From positions 186,001-250,000 of the forward strand of contig JBPCSQ010000006.1 of the NCBI GenBank assembly GCA_051006995.1: a DNA stretch of 64,000 bases. Reading direction: 5' to 3'. A program made the translations under genes and the position numbers. This stretch comes from JAIQGF01 sp051006995 (GTDB lineage: Bacteria > Acidobacteriota > Terriglobia > Terriglobales > Acidobacteriaceae). This document shows, piece by piece, positions 17,944 to 26,921 of the stretch; positions within the stretch are counted from its first letter, which is position 1, and the number at the start of each line of letters is the position of its first letter. The notes below the pieces were generated by a model. The model was not told the DNA's origin and did not search any database. It saw nothing but the letters and a program-made list of their open reading frames with translations.

Positions 17944-19385
17944 TGCGTGGCTCCGGTGGCGGGGGTGGATTTGGGCAAGGCAGCGTGAACCGCCGGAACG
18001 GCGGCTATCGCTTCCGCCAGTGCCGCGCAGATGGACTGCTGGTAAATTCCAGAGTTCAGCACAGCCACTTCGCTGGCGGGTGGCATGATTTCGATGGCAA
18101 TGGCGGCGGCGGCAACATTGTTGAGCGGGCGCAGGAAGACGGGAGCGGCGCCCACGTTGATATCACGCTTGTTGAGTTCGGCAACCACGCTGCCCGCCGC
18201 GGAGCGGCTGGCGTCCAGATATGCGGCCTGCGCGCTGTTCCAGGGCAAAAATCCGCCGCTGCGAGACGCGACCTCCGCCAGATGGGCGGTGTACACGCGT
18301 ACGCCCGTCCCCACTGAACCCGCGTGCAGAGTGATGAACACCACCGGCCGGGCGGCGTTGGCCAGGGCGGCACGCTGATCGAAGGTCAGGGAGATGTCGG
18401 ACTCGCGTAGCAGCGTCGCCGAGATTCCCTTCTGCGCCAGCGCAGCGTGCAGACGCTTTGCCCAGGCGAGGGTAACGTCCTTCTCAGCGATGGTCTCGGT
18501 GAGCGCGGCGCCACGGTCGTCCCCTCCATGGCCCGGATCAATCACCACGATGGCGCGCCGCAGTTGACTGGAACCCTCGGCTGTCGGCGCCGCGGGCGTG
18601 GGCGCAGCCGTCGGAGCTTGGGGCGTTGGCGGCGGCGGAGGCGGGGGCGCCGGGCGGGCCGCAACCGCCGCTGGTGGGGCCGCCGGAGCAATGGTGATTG
18701 TCCTGTTCCCGTCGCTGAAGGTGGCGAGCAGCGGCGCGGTGGCGTGAACGCTCAGCTCCGCCGTTCCGTTGGGCTCGCTGAAATTGACCGAGGTGATGGT
18801 CTTATCGTCAAACGATTCGCTGGGAGCAGTGGCGATGACCGGATCGCGGGTGAAGGTCAGGCGCAGCCTGCCGGGCTCGCCGGCAATCGTCGGATTCACC
18901 GGCGCGGAAAAACGCAGAACCAGCTTGCCTGCGCTCTTGTCCAGATTCGCGGTGAACAGCGTTCCACTGCTGCCGATGAAAAGCCGGCGGCCGGCAGAGC
19001 GCACCGTCACGGGCATGTCCAAAAGGCGCGACAACACCGTGGGCAGCGCTTCCACTGGGACAAGGCCGTTATTGTTCTCGAGGAGGAATGGCGCAGGCAG
19101 CCCGGTGTTTTTGCCTCGAATCTTGACTTTGTTCTTGCCTGCCTTGAATTCGGAATCCGACGAATTGAAGTGCAGCGTCCACTTGTCGCGGTCAACATCG
19201 GCGGTCGCCGTGCCAAGACGAACCAGCACGTCGAGCAGGCTGACATACTCGCGCCCGTTGCGCTCCACCGCAATTACCGAATACGAGGCCTGCGGTGCGT
19301 ACACGGTGAGGCGCAGATCATCGGCAGCAGTGGCGAGCAACGCAACCATAGCGACGAGCGCCAGGAGTTGGGAACGGCGATTCAC
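17940..19385 (-). CDS. N-acetylmuramoyl-L-alanine amidase
   Basis: This 481-residue exported enzyme cuts the bond between muramic acid and the peptide stem. It has a signal peptide, an N-terminal copper-amine-oxidase-like/AMIN region (about 25-230), a Pro/Ala linker (about 240-275) and a C-terminal Amidase_3 domain. Zinc and catalytic residues are present: His in IDPGHGG, Glu in TIAEKD, His in FITLHAGS (the usual SLHAN is altered), and Glu in AIAIEIMPP. It is followed by the GerMN gene with a 4-base overlap. Confidence 0.9.
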   Translation of the reverse strand: MNRRSQLLALVAMVALLATAADDLRLTVYAPQASYSVIAVERNGREYVSLLDVLVRLGTATADVDRDKWTLHFNSSDSEFKAGKNKVKIRGKNTGLPAPFLLENNNGLVPVEALPTVLSRLLDMPVTVRSAGRRLFIGSSGTLFTANLDKSAGKLVLRFSAPVNPTIAGEPGRLRLTFTRDPVIATAPSESFDDKTITSVNFSEPNGTAELSVHATAPLLATFSDGNRTITIAPAAPPAAVAARPAPPPPPPPTPQAPTAAPTPAAPTAEGSSQLRRAIVVIDPGHGGDDRGAALTETIAEKDVTLAWAKRLHAALAQKGISATLLRESDISLTFDQRAALANAARPVVFITLHAGSVGTGVRVYTAHLAEVASRSGGFLPWNSAQAAYLDASRSAAGSVVAELNKRDINVGAAPVFLRPLNNVAAAAIAIEIMPPASEVAVLNSGIYQQSICAALAEAIAAVPAVHAALPKSTPATGATQ

Positions 19386-19451
19386 GGTGTGAGGAAATGG
19401 TAGCAGGATTGAACCTTGAAATTTGGAAAACGACCCGCCGTCGGCACGTCC

Positions 19452-20735
19452 TTAATCCAAGGCGTAAATCGTGAGCCCGCTGAGGAGCTTGGGATAGAAA
19501 TCCGTGGATTTTTGCGGCAGGACCTCGCCGGCGAACGCGATATCGCGCACCTGCTCGATGCGCACAGGATTGAGCAGAAAGGCGGCATTCGCACCGGATT
19601 GGACGCGATTCATGGCTTCCGCCGCGTCGCGAACGTAAGCGATGTTCTGCAACTGGCGAATGGACTCCTCGCTCATGCCCAGGATGTGCTCGAGGATCAC
19701 CTTGTGCAGGTGAACGAGGTCGAGTTCGCGCTGCCGCGGAGAGAAGGAGTTGAGGAGTGAGTCGGCGGCGCCGGCACGCGGGCGCAGCAAAAACGCTTCG
19801 TGTCCGACGACAGCGGCGATCGCGATTCCCTGCCCCTCTGCTTCCCTCAGCAACGTGACCAGACCGGCTGAGTCGGCGGCCGGAGCGCGATCCACCGTGA
19901 AGTATGGGAAGGCGGAGCGAAGCAGTACGTCCTTGTCGAAGCCAGGCAGGCCGAAGATAACCCGGTGCGTCGGCAGAATGACAAGTCCGGGCGAATCCAT
20001 GTTAACGAAGGTCATCATGACAAAGTCGTTTGCCGGCCGCCGATCACCTTTTTCCCGGCATTCGCCGCCGTAAGCCAGCGCGGTCTCGTAGCGATGATGG
20101 CCATCCGCAATGATGACTTTCTTGTCGGCCATCTGCTGGACAATGTCGGCAATAATGCCGGGATCGCTGATGCGCCACAGGCGATGCTGTACGCCGTACT
20201 CGTCACGTATATCGGTATCCGGAGCGGCGGAGGGCGAGAGCAGAACATCAATCGCACGCGCCGGATCGTTGTAGATCATGAACAACTGGCCGGCATGGGC
20301 ACGGGTCGCGCGCAGCAGGTTAAGGCGATCCGCCTTGGGACCCGAATGCGTTAGCTCGTGCCGGAAGACGACGCGTTCCGCATAGTCGTAAAGCCGGCCG
20401 AGAGCTATAAAGCCACGCCGCTCCAGTTCCTGGCCTGTAGGGGGAGCGGTGAAAAGCTGCGTGTACGCGTAAATGGAGGGCTCAGGGTCGGCGCGCAGGA
20501 TCCCCTGCTCGCGCCAGCCACGAAAGTGCTGGGCGGCGCCCTGGTATGAGTCGGGGGCTGGGGCGGGCTCCAGCTGCGGGTTCGGCAGGATCATGCGGAC
20601 CAGGTTGTTGGGATTGCTTCGGTAGTACCGCTGCTGCATCTCGGGAGTGATCTTGTCGTAGGGTTGGGTAACCACCTGCGCAACGGGAACGCGCGAAGGG
20701 TCATAGCGCAGTCCGGCAAAAGGACGGATTTCCAT
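19452..20735 (-). CDS. DUF1015 family protein
   Basis: The 427-residue cytoplasmic protein is a clear DUF1015 member: EIRPFAGLRYDP at the N-terminus, QPYDKITPEMQ, and in the centre IADGHHRYETALAY. The family is widely conserved near serine biosynthesis genes in some bacteria and has no settled function; the His-rich motif suggests enzymatic activity. ATG 20735 is supported by a TACAAT hexamer that ends seven bases upstream, implying a leaderless mRNA. It is divergent from the VWA genes. Confidence 0.9.
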   Translation of the reverse strand: MEIRPFAGLRYDPSRVPVAQVVTQPYDKITPEMQQRYYRSNPNNLVRMILPNPQLEPAPAPDSYQGAAQHFRGWREQGILRADPEPSIYAYTQLFTAPPTGQELERRGFIALGRLYDYAERVVFRHELTHSGPKADRLNLLRATRAHAGQLFMIYNDPARAIDVLLSPSAAPDTDIRDEYGVQHRLWRISDPGIIADIVQQMADKKVIIADGHHRYETALAYGGECREKGDRRPANDFVMMTFVNMDSPGLVILPTHRVIFGLPGFDKDVLLRSAFPYFTVDRAPAADSAGLVTLLREAEGQGIAIAAVVGHEAFLLRPRAGAADSLLNSFSPRQRELDLVHLHKVILEHILGMSEESIRQLQNIAYVRDAAEAMNRVQSGANAAFLLNPVRIEQVRDIAFAGEVLPQKSTDFYPKLLSGLTIYALD

Positions 20736-20742
20736 TGGCACG

Positions 20743-20748
20743 ATTGTA
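20743..20748 (-). promoter_or_regulatory. -10 hexamer TACAAT of DUF1015 gene
   Basis: Minus-strand TACAAT ends seven bases before the ATG at 20735, so transcription should begin at or next to the start codon. Confidence 0.5.
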
Positions 20749-20785
20749 CTTGGAAGCCCTGCGGGCAAATAAATCCGTGTCCTTC

Positions 20786-21889
20786 ATGCTGTGGTACCAT
20801 CCAACTAACAAGGTGCCCGCCACAGAGGGAGCGGGTTTCGCCCCACCTTCGCACACTGTGCTCCGCTTGCGATTTCCATTGCCGGCAGCAAGGCCGTCGT
20901 CCCGCCTGACGATGCTTGCGGGGGTGATAATTCTCCTGGCCGGGTTGTGCGCCGCGCAAACTCAGACCAATGAGGTGCACGTCCAACCGCGCTCCGGTAA
21001 GGATGCGGAGGCAGCCAAGCCGCCGCTGATCGATCCCGCGCTGAAGACCCACACCAAGCCGCTCAAGGTTGACGTGGACCTGGTGCTGATTCCGGTCACC
21101 ATCACCGATCCCCTGAACCGGCTGGTTACCGGCCTGGAAAAAGAAAATTTCGAGGTCTTTGACGCCGGGGCAAAGCAGGAAATTCGCCACTTCTCCAGCG
21201 AAGACGCGCCCATCTCGCTGGGCGTAATTTTCGACATGAGCGGCAGCATGTCGAACAAGATCGAGCGGGCGCGTGAGGCCGTGGTGGAATTTTTCCGCAC
21301 CGCGAACCCGCAGGACGAGTTCTGCATGATCGCCTTCTCCGAGCGGCCGGAGTTGTTGAGCGACTTCACCACCTCGGTGGAAGACATCCAGGGCAAGCTG
21401 GTTTACACCGTCGCCAAGGGCCGTACCGCGCTGCTGGATGCCATTTATCTCGGGTTGAACAAGATGAAAAGCGCCAAGTATGAGAAGCGGGCGCTGCTCA
21501 TCATCTCCGATGGCGGCGACAATCACAGCCGGTACACGGAGAGTGAAATCAAGTCCCTGGTGAAGGAAGCCGACGTCCAGATCTACGCCATCGGCATCTT
21601 CGATAATTCTCCGACCACGCCGGAGGAGCGCTCTGGGCCCGTAACCCTCGCCGAAATCACCGATGTCACCGGCGGGCGCACCTTTACCATCGAGAACCCG
21701 AACGAGTTGGCCGACGTCGCCACCAAGATTGGTATTGAGCTACGCAACCAATATGTGCTCGGCTACCGTCCAAACAATTCAGTGCACGATGGCAAATGGC
21801 GGAAGGTGAAGGTCAAGCTGAATCCTCCCAAGGGCCTGCCGCCGCTGCGTGTCTATGCCAAGACGGGTTACTATGCTCCGATGCAATAG
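20786..21889 (+). CDS. VWFA-related acidobacterial secreted protein, first copy
   Basis: The protein (367 residues from this start) has a hydrophobic export signal (MLAGVIILLAGLCAAQT) and one von Willebrand A domain. The MIDAS is DMSGSMS with later Thr/Asp positions in RTALLDAIYLG and ISDGGDNHS. The word NQYVLGYRPNNSVHDGKWRKVKV at the end is typical of the VWFA-related acidobacterial family. The start is unsure: ATG 20786, GTG 20858 and ATG 20912 are in frame, and the signal peptide looks best from about 20858. The second copy overlaps its 3' end. It probably mediates metal-dependent protein contacts outside the cell. Confidence 0.85.
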   Translation: MLWYHPTNKVPATEGAGFAPPSHTVLRLRFPLPAARPSSRLTMLAGVIILLAGLCAAQTQTNEVHVQPRSGKDAEAAKPPLIDPALKTHTKPLKVDVDLVLIPVTITDPLNRLVTGLEKENFEVFDAGAKQEIRHFSSEDAPISLGVIFDMSGSMSNKIERAREAVVEFFRTANPQDEFCMIAFSERPELLSDFTTSVEDIQGKLVYTVAKGRTALLDAIYLGLNKMKSAKYEKRALLIISDGGDNHSRYTESEIKSLVKEADVQIYAIGIFDNSPTTPEERSGPVTLAEITDVTGGRTFTIENPNELADVATKIGIELRNQYVLGYRPNNSVHDGKWRKVKVKLNPPKGLPPLRVYAKTGYYAPMQ

Positions 21890-22970
21890 GTTTCTTCCCC
21901 TACTGGTGCTCCTGGTTGCAACCAGCGTGTGGTACGCCGGGGCTCAGACCACCTCCACGACGGCGAACACGCCGTTGCCAAACAGCCAAACTCCCCAAAC
22001 CCAGCCGGCGCAACAGGCCGACGAGCCACCCCCGGCCGATGCTCCCAACCAGCCCGGCAACACCGTGCAGATCCCTGCACGTCAGGGCAGCACCGGGCAG
22101 GAGCCGTCGCGCACCGATAACGGCGTGTACGTCTTCAAGAAGCAGGTCGAAGAAGTCCTGCTGCACGCCACCGTGGTGGACGAGAAGCACAAGATGGTGA
22201 CCGGGCTGGCGCGCCAGGACTTCCATATTCTCGAGGATGGCGTGCCGCAGCAGATCACCTCGTTCCGGCGCGAGGACATCCCGGTCGCGCTAGGCATCGT
22301 GATCGACAACTCAGGATCCATGCGCGACAAGCGTCCCGCGGTCAACCAGGCGGCCATCAACCTGGTGCGCGCCAGCAATCCGAATGACGAAGTCTTTGTC
22401 GTCAACTTCAACGACGAGTACTACCTCGACCAGGATTTCACCAGCCAGGTGCCGCAACTGAAAGAGGCGCTGGACAGGATTGAATCGCGTGGCGGCACGG
22501 CCCTGTACGACGCGGTCGTGGCCTCCGCCGAGCACTTGAAGAAGAACGCGCGCCTGGAGAAGAAGGTCCTGCTGGTTGTGACCGATGGCGAGGACAACGC
22601 CAGCCGCGAGTCGCTGGAGCAGGCCATCCGGCGCTTGCAGGCTGAAAATGGGCCGATGGTGTACACCATTGGACTGCTCGAAGGAGAGAAGCAGCGGCGC
22701 GCGCGCCGGGCCCTGACCGCCATGGCAGAGCAAACCGGCGGTGTGTCCTTCTTCCCGAAAGACCTGGGCGAAGTGGATTCCATCAGCCAGGCCGTGGCGC
22801 ACGATATCCGCAATCAGTACACCATCGGCTACAAGCCGACGCGGCCGCAGACTGCCGGCGGATACCGCACCATCAAGGTGGAAGCGCACGCGCCGGGCTA
22901 CAAGCACCTTCTGGTACGTACCCGCAGCGGCTATTACGCAGGGCAGGAACGGGCGCAGGCCAGTAAATAA
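21873..22970 (+). CDS. VWFA-related acidobacterial secreted protein, second copy
   Basis: This 365-residue paralogue has a signal peptide (CNRFLPLLVLLVATSVWYAGAQ), a Pro/Gln/Thr-rich linker (about 28-80) and a VWA domain with MIDAS DNSGSMR and VTDGEDNAS. It ends with the family word NQYTIGYKPTRPQTAGGYR. ATG 21873 lies 17 bases inside the end of the first copy, which shows coupling. A terminator follows at 23005. The pair is likely the product of tandem duplication. Confidence 0.88.
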   Translation: MLRCNRFLPLLVLLVATSVWYAGAQTTSTTANTPLPNSQTPQTQPAQQADEPPPADAPNQPGNTVQIPARQGSTGQEPSRTDNGVYVFKKQVEEVLLHATVVDEKHKMVTGLARQDFHILEDGVPQQITSFRREDIPVALGIVIDNSGSMRDKRPAVNQAAINLVRASNPNDEVFVVNFNDEYYLDQDFTSQVPQLKEALDRIESRGGTALYDAVVASAEHLKKNARLEKKVLLVVTDGEDNASRESLEQAIRRLQAENGPMVYTIGLLEGEKQRRARRALTAMAEQTGGVSFFPKDLGEVDSISQAVAHDIRNQYTIGYKPTRPQTAGGYRTIKVEAHAPGYKHLLVRTRSGYYAGQERAQASK

Positions 22971-23004
22971 CTCCCGATTGCGAAGCTGCGGAATTGCAGA
23001 TTGA

Positions 23005-23028
23005 GGCGCGCTTTAAGCGCGCCTTTTT
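23005..23028 (+). terminator. Intrinsic terminator
   Basis: GGCGCGCT-TTA-AGCGCGCC forms an 8-bp perfect stem followed by five T residues. It ends the two-gene VWA unit. Confidence 0.88.
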
Positions 23029-23105
23029 CGGTGTGTCGGCAATGTTCAGTTGCAGAGGAAATCCCGCTGCGATGCAGGCCTAAAACGGGCGCGCGGAAGC
23101 TAAAC

Positions 23106-23789
23106 TTATCTCGTTTTGCCGAACCTAATTCCGACACCCATGCTGAATTGAAGACTGTGTACGCTGGTCCCCTGAAATCCCGCGACAGGACCAAGGGCTG
23201 GAGGTACACCCGCGATATTAAACGTCGTGCTGAACGGGTTGTACCTGAAGTAAGTATCCCCAATATCAAACCGGAAGAAGGTTCGCGGACTCGGGCTGAA
23301 AACGGCGCCACCACCAACGTCGAATGAAAACGAGGTCTGCCGTCCGGCAACCGCCGTCACATTGCCGTTGCCGAAGCCATTTATCCCAGTATTGGCAAAG
23401 TAGTTGAGATTGCCCAAGCTAACGAATCCGGGTTTGGCTTTGAGAAACACGTGCGCGCGCTTGCGATGGATGACAATACCCGTTAAACCAAACTGTCCTT
23501 GAAGGATTTTTCCAGTGCTCCACCCGCCGAGCACGGGTCCGAACGGCAAACCGAAGTTCGTAGCCGGATTTCCTGGAAACAAGTTAAGCGTCGACTCGAT
23601 GCTGATGCGCCGGGACAAACCGTAGGAGAGAGTTGCTCCGAATCCCGGTGTGCGATCTCCAACGTTTAAAGACGTGAACTGCGTTGCGAATTCAAAACGC
23701 GATTGCGCATGTGCCGAAACCGGTGCGGAAGCGAGCAGAATCAAAACTGCATACCCAAGAATAAAAGGTAGTCCAATTTTCGAGTTCAT
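23106..23789 (-). CDS. Outer-membrane beta-barrel protein
   Basis: The 227-residue product has a signal peptide ending in SAHAQ and a mature part of alternating hydrophobic beta strands, such as RFEFATQFTSLN and FGATLSYGLSRRISIESTLN, ending in an aromatic/Arg strand (LQFSMGVGIRFGKTR), which fits an OmpA/OmpW-like small barrel. ATG 23789 is chosen because GGGGAAGAAG precedes it and the signal peptide begins there. The substrate or role is unknown. Confidence 0.75.
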   Translation of the reverse strand: MNSKIGLPFILGYAVLILLASAPVSAHAQSRFEFATQFTSLNVGDRTPGFGATLSYGLSRRISIESTLNLFPGNPATNFGLPFGPVLGGWSTGKILQGQFGLTGIVIHRKRAHVFLKAKPGFVSLGNLNYFANTGINGFGNGNVTAVAGRQTSFSFDVGGGAVFSPSPRTFFRFDIGDTYFRYNPFSTTFNIAGVPPALGPVAGFQGTSVHSLQFSMGVGIRFGKTR

Positions 23790-23886
23790 AGCGTCTTCTT
23801 CCCCACCCTGTCGCTCCTCTTCGGGAGCGACGAGGGTAGCGCAAACTTGCACCGTGGAGGGTCGGCCCATGCCCCCACTGGCCTAT

Positions 23887-24255
23887 TTAGCTGCCGATGC
23901 ACATAAATCGGACGATGATTGGTGTATCGCTAATTCGTGGAACGATAATCTGTCTGCCGTCGACCTTCTGCAACCCTCCAATAGGGCCCGGGTAGTCGCC
24001 GTAACAGGCGTAGCTAGATACATTTTTGAATGCAGCGGGACCACTAAGAGTGACGATGGCACCGCGTCCAGCAGGTACCGCGGTTTCTCCGAGCACTACA
24101 TGTCCGTCGGGCAGCGCTGTGCCATTGGGCGCGAATATAGGAATCCCTTTCGCAGGTTCGCCAGAACTCATCGGCTTGGCGGCAAGGGCAATTGCCGCGA
24201 TCACCGCCAGGAACGACAGCGCGCCAAAAGCGGCGATGAACTTTACCTTGACCAT
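23887..24255 (-). CDS. Small secreted protein of unknown function
   Basis: The frame gives 122 residues with a signal peptide (KVKFIAAFGALSFLAVIAAIALA) and a Gly/Pro-rich mature part with two Cys (SYACYGDY and RFMCIGS) that could form one disulfide. A SD-like GAGGGAAG lies a few bases before the ATG. I do not recognise the family. It sits between the barrel gene and a small GIG-motif protein on the same strand. Confidence 0.6.
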   Translation of the reverse strand: MVKVKFIAAFGALSFLAVIAAIALAAKPMSSGEPAKGIPIFAPNGTALPDGHVVLGETAVPAGRGAIVTLSGPAAFKNVSSYACYGDYPGPIGGLQKVDGRQIIVPRISDTPIIVRFMCIGS

Positions 24256-24306
24256 AAGTGCTTCCCTCTTGTCGAACTTCGAGTTCCATCAGGCATTTGC
24301 GAATTG

Positions 24307-24603
24307 TCATTGGAGCGATACGAGGACGTAGATGGCTCCCTTGCCGGTCAACAGTGGCTGCAGCGCTTTACCAATAACGGCCCCGACGAGCCGGTCCTTA
24401 GCAATTCCCTCGGGGGCGCCGGCGCCGATGCCTACATTTCCGGCGTTCTCGGTGATGGCTGAGTCGCCAATGGTGGAGGAACCGGTAAATTTGGGGACCG
24501 CGTTGCTGGTTCCACCGCTGGTCGTGACCGTTGTTTGCGCAGTAAGCATGACAGAGGCAACGCAGAACAACACTGCGGCTGAAAACCGCCAATATTTTGT
24601 CAA
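24307..24603 (-). CDS. Short secreted protein with tail-fibre-like GIG motif, probably truncated
   Basis: From a TTG at 24603 with GAAAGGAAA upstream, the frame gives 98 residues: a signal peptide, then TVTTSGGTSNAVPKFTGSST, SAITENAGNVGIG and a divergent tail. The middle part is the N-terminal signature of long secreted acidobacterial proteins in which NVGIGTTxP leads into a large repetitive or endosialidase-chaperone region. Here it stops about 40 residues later, so it looks like a relic or a stand-alone short form. Confidence 0.5.
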   Translation of the reverse strand: MTKYWRFSAAVLFCVASVMLTAQTTVTTSGGTSNAVPKFTGSSTIGDSAITENAGNVGIGAGAPEGIAKDRLVGAVIGKALQPLLTGKGAIYVLVSLQ

Positions 24604-24803
24604 CGTTCGGTTTCCTTTCGTGAAAGTTTTACGTGGCCGCCCAGTGAAGCTGCTGCGGGGGATGCGGCCATAATCCCTGAGGAGCCGTGCGGTTAATTTC
24701 ACAAAGGCCAACCGCGGCGCTGCGGTGACAGCCCTCACGGGGGCGGGTGATGGCGTTCGAAAACGGGACTAGCGCCCGAACCGGCGATGACCTCTGCGGC
24801 TGC

Positions 24804-24809
24804 TACAAT
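24804..24809 (+). promoter_or_regulatory. Extended -10 TGC-TACAAT of rph
   Basis: TACAAT, with TGC before it, ends eight bases before the ATG of rph. The mRNA would be leaderless or nearly so; no SD is visible. Confidence 0.5.
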
Positions 24810-24817
24810 TCCTGCCC

Positions 24818-25555
24818 ATGGTTTTCCGCAGCGACAACCGTACCCCCGAACAGATGAGGCCGGTGAACATCGTGCCCGACTTCATCTCCACCGCTGAAGG
24901 CTCGGCGCTGATCGAGGTCGGCAACACCCGCGTCATCTGCACAGCGTCGGTGGAGGAGACGGTCCCGTCCTGGCTGCGCAACCAGGGCAAGGGCTGGATC
25001 ACCAGCGAGTACGGCATGATCCCGCGTTCCACGCTGACGCGCACGGCTCGGGAGGCGGCGCGCGGGCGGCAGAGCGGGCGCACGCAGGAGATCCAGCGCC
25101 TCATCGGCAGGTCCCTGCGGGCAGTGACCGACCTCACTCGCCTGGGTGAGCGGACCATCTGGGTGGATTGCGACGTCATCCAAGCCGATGGCGGCACGCG
25201 GACGGCCTCCGTGACCGGCGCATTCGTCGCCGTGGGGCTCGCCATGGGCAAACTGGTGGAGGCGGGAACGCTGACCTCGGCGCCGCTGCGCGACTTCGTG
25301 GCCGCTACCAGCGTCGGCATTGTGGACGGCGAAATCCTGCTCGACCTGAGCTACGAAGAAGATTCGCGCGCCGAAGTGGATATGAACTTTGTCATGACCG
25401 GCGCCAAGAAATTCGTCGAGGTGCAGGCGACGGCCGAGCAGCGTCCCTTCGACGAGGCGCAAATGAAGCGCATGGTGGAACTGGCGCGCAAGGGCGTGGA
25501 AGGCCTGATCGCCAAGCAGCAGGCGGTGTTGAGCGGTCTGCTACTGCGGCAGTAG
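24818..25555 (+). CDS. rph: Ribonuclease PH
   Basis: RNase PH is a phosphorolytic 3'-5' exoribonuclease that trims tRNA precursors. The 245 residues match the family length and carry its signatures: RSDNRTPEQMRP at the start, EGSALIEVGNTRVICTASVE, the phosphate-binding RSGRTQEIQRLIGRSLRAV, and DCDVIQADGGTRTASVTGA. It is a single gene with a promoter just upstream and a repeat-rich gap after it. Confidence 0.96.
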   Translation: MVFRSDNRTPEQMRPVNIVPDFISTAEGSALIEVGNTRVICTASVEETVPSWLRNQGKGWITSEYGMIPRSTLTRTAREAARGRQSGRTQEIQRLIGRSLRAVTDLTRLGERTIWVDCDVIQADGGTRTASVTGAFVAVGLAMGKLVEAGTLTSAPLRDFVAATSVGIVDGEILLDLSYEEDSRAEVDMNFVMTGAKKFVEVQATAEQRPFDEAQMKRMVELARKGVEGLIAKQQAVLSGLLLRQ

Positions 25556-25561
25556 AGAAGC

Positions 25562-25662
25562 AGGTGTCGCGTTTCGAGTTTCACGTTTCACGCGGCCGAA
25601 TTCCTCGTACTCGGAAGTGATTCGATGATCCTGAAACGCGAAACGTGAAACTTGAAACCTGG
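25562..25662. repeat. Inverted word repeat (gtttcacgtttc / gaaacgtgaaac)
   Basis: Downstream of rph, words gtttcgagtttcacgtttca and cgaaacgtgaaacttgaaac are arranged as an imperfect inverted repeat around a spacer of about 35 bases. A related copy is at 30775-30832. It could form an RNA hairpin after rph. Confidence 0.6.
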
Positions 25663-25737
25663 ATCCCCCACCGCTCACGGTTCGTATAGAATGCTCTGTT
25701 TGTCATCTAAGTTTCGTCCTTACTGAGGAGGTGTCGC

Positions 25738-26748
25738 GTGAAGCTGACTCCTGGAAAGTTATCCGGACTGAAGGCCGTATCGAACGAACGCGGAGTGATT
25801 GCGGCGGCGGCCATGGACCAGCGCGGCTCGCTGAAGAAGTCGCTGGGCAAGGAGCGTGGTGGCGATGTCAGCGACCGCGACATGGAAGAATTCAAGTCGC
25901 TGGTCACCGAGGTGCTGACACCGCACGCCAGCGCCATCCTGCTCGATCCCGAGTGGGGCCTGCCGGCTTCGAAGCGGCGCTCCAAGAATGCCGGGCTCCT
26001 GCTGGCCTACGAGAAAACCGGCTACGACAAGACCGGCCCAGGGCGGCTGCCGGACCTGCTGGATAACTGGTCGGTGCGCCGGCTCAAGGAAGCGGGCGCC
26101 GATTGCCTGAAGATCCTTCTCTACTACACGCCGTTCGATCCCAAGAACATCAACGACGTCAAGCATGCCTGGGTGGAACGAATCGGCGACGAGTGCCGCG
26201 CCAACGATATCCCCTTCTTCCTCGAGTTCGTGACCTACGAAGAGGGCGTGGACGAAAAGGGTTTGGATTTCGCCAAGAAGAAACCCGAGGCTGTGACCGG
26301 CTCGATGGCTGAGTTCACCAAGGACCGCTACGGCGTTGACGTGATGAAGGTGGAAGTACCCATCAACATGAAGTTCGTGGAAGGCGCCAAGTGCTACGCC
26401 GGTCAGAAAGCCTACTCCCGGCAGGAGGCGATGAAGCTGTTCCGCGAGGCGGCGCAGGCGGCCACCAAGCCGTTCATTTACCTGTCGGCCGGCGTCAGCA
26501 ACGCCGAGTTCACCGAATCGCTGGAGTTGGCTGCCGAGTCAGGCGTGAAATTCAATGGCGTGCTTTGCGGCCGCGCGACCTGGAAAGAGGGCATCCCGGT
26601 CTATGCCAAGCAGGGCGCCGAGGCGTTCCGCAAGTGGCTATCCACCGAGGGCGTGAAAAACATCAACAATGTGAATGACAAGCTGAAGGCGGCGACCTCC
26701 TGGTTTGATCTTTACGGCGTTCAGGAGAGCGTGGTCGCAAGCCGGTAG
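25738..26748 (+). CDS. Tagatose 1,6-diphosphate aldolase family (LacD-like)
   Basis: The 336-residue class I aldolase resembles LacD: AAMDQRGSLKKSLG near the N-terminus, ILLDPEWGLPAS, CLKILLYYTPFD with the Schiff-base Lys in this strand, PFFLEFVTYEEG and VDVMKVEVPINMKFVEGA. It would split tagatose or related ketose 1,6-bisphosphates to triose phosphates; the true substrate in this organism is not evident as no lac/tag genes are adjacent. GTG 25738 is chosen because of the SD GAGGAGG at 25725-25731. A terminator follows. Confidence 0.88.
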   Translation: MKLTPGKLSGLKAVSNERGVIAAAAMDQRGSLKKSLGKERGGDVSDRDMEEFKSLVTEVLTPHASAILLDPEWGLPASKRRSKNAGLLLAYEKTGYDKTGPGRLPDLLDNWSVRRLKEAGADCLKILLYYTPFDPKNINDVKHAWVERIGDECRANDIPFFLEFVTYEEGVDEKGLDFAKKKPEAVTGSMAEFTKDRYGVDVMKVEVPINMKFVEGAKCYAGQKAYSRQEAMKLFREAAQAATKPFIYLSAGVSNAEFTESLELAAESGVKFNGVLCGRATWKEGIPVYAKQGAEAFRKWLSTEGVKNINNVNDKLKAATSWFDLYGVQESVVASR

Positions 26749-26770
26749 CAGGAGATCGTTGGAACCATGG

Positions 26771-26799
26771 GGCGCGGCAGAGTAGCCGCGCCTTTTTTT
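26771..26799 (+). terminator. Intrinsic terminator
   Basis: GGCGCGGC-AGAGTA-GCCGCGCC forms an 8-bp perfect stem followed by seven T residues. It ends the aldolase transcript. Confidence 0.9.
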
Positions 26800-26921
26800 C
26801 TGTCCGGCAACTTGCGCGGGTGAGCCCGCGGGTGTACAAAGCGGAGGTCAAAAGCGGCTGGCGCGTGGGGTGCCGAGCCGCGGTGGGGAATGTCCAGCAA
26901 GCCCGTCTCGGAGGTGTCCGC

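Noticed and set aside
24690..24780. Possible tRNA (a gttcgaaaac T-loop-like word)
   Set aside because: No acceptor, D-arm or anticodon stem can be formed around it, and no CCA end is near.
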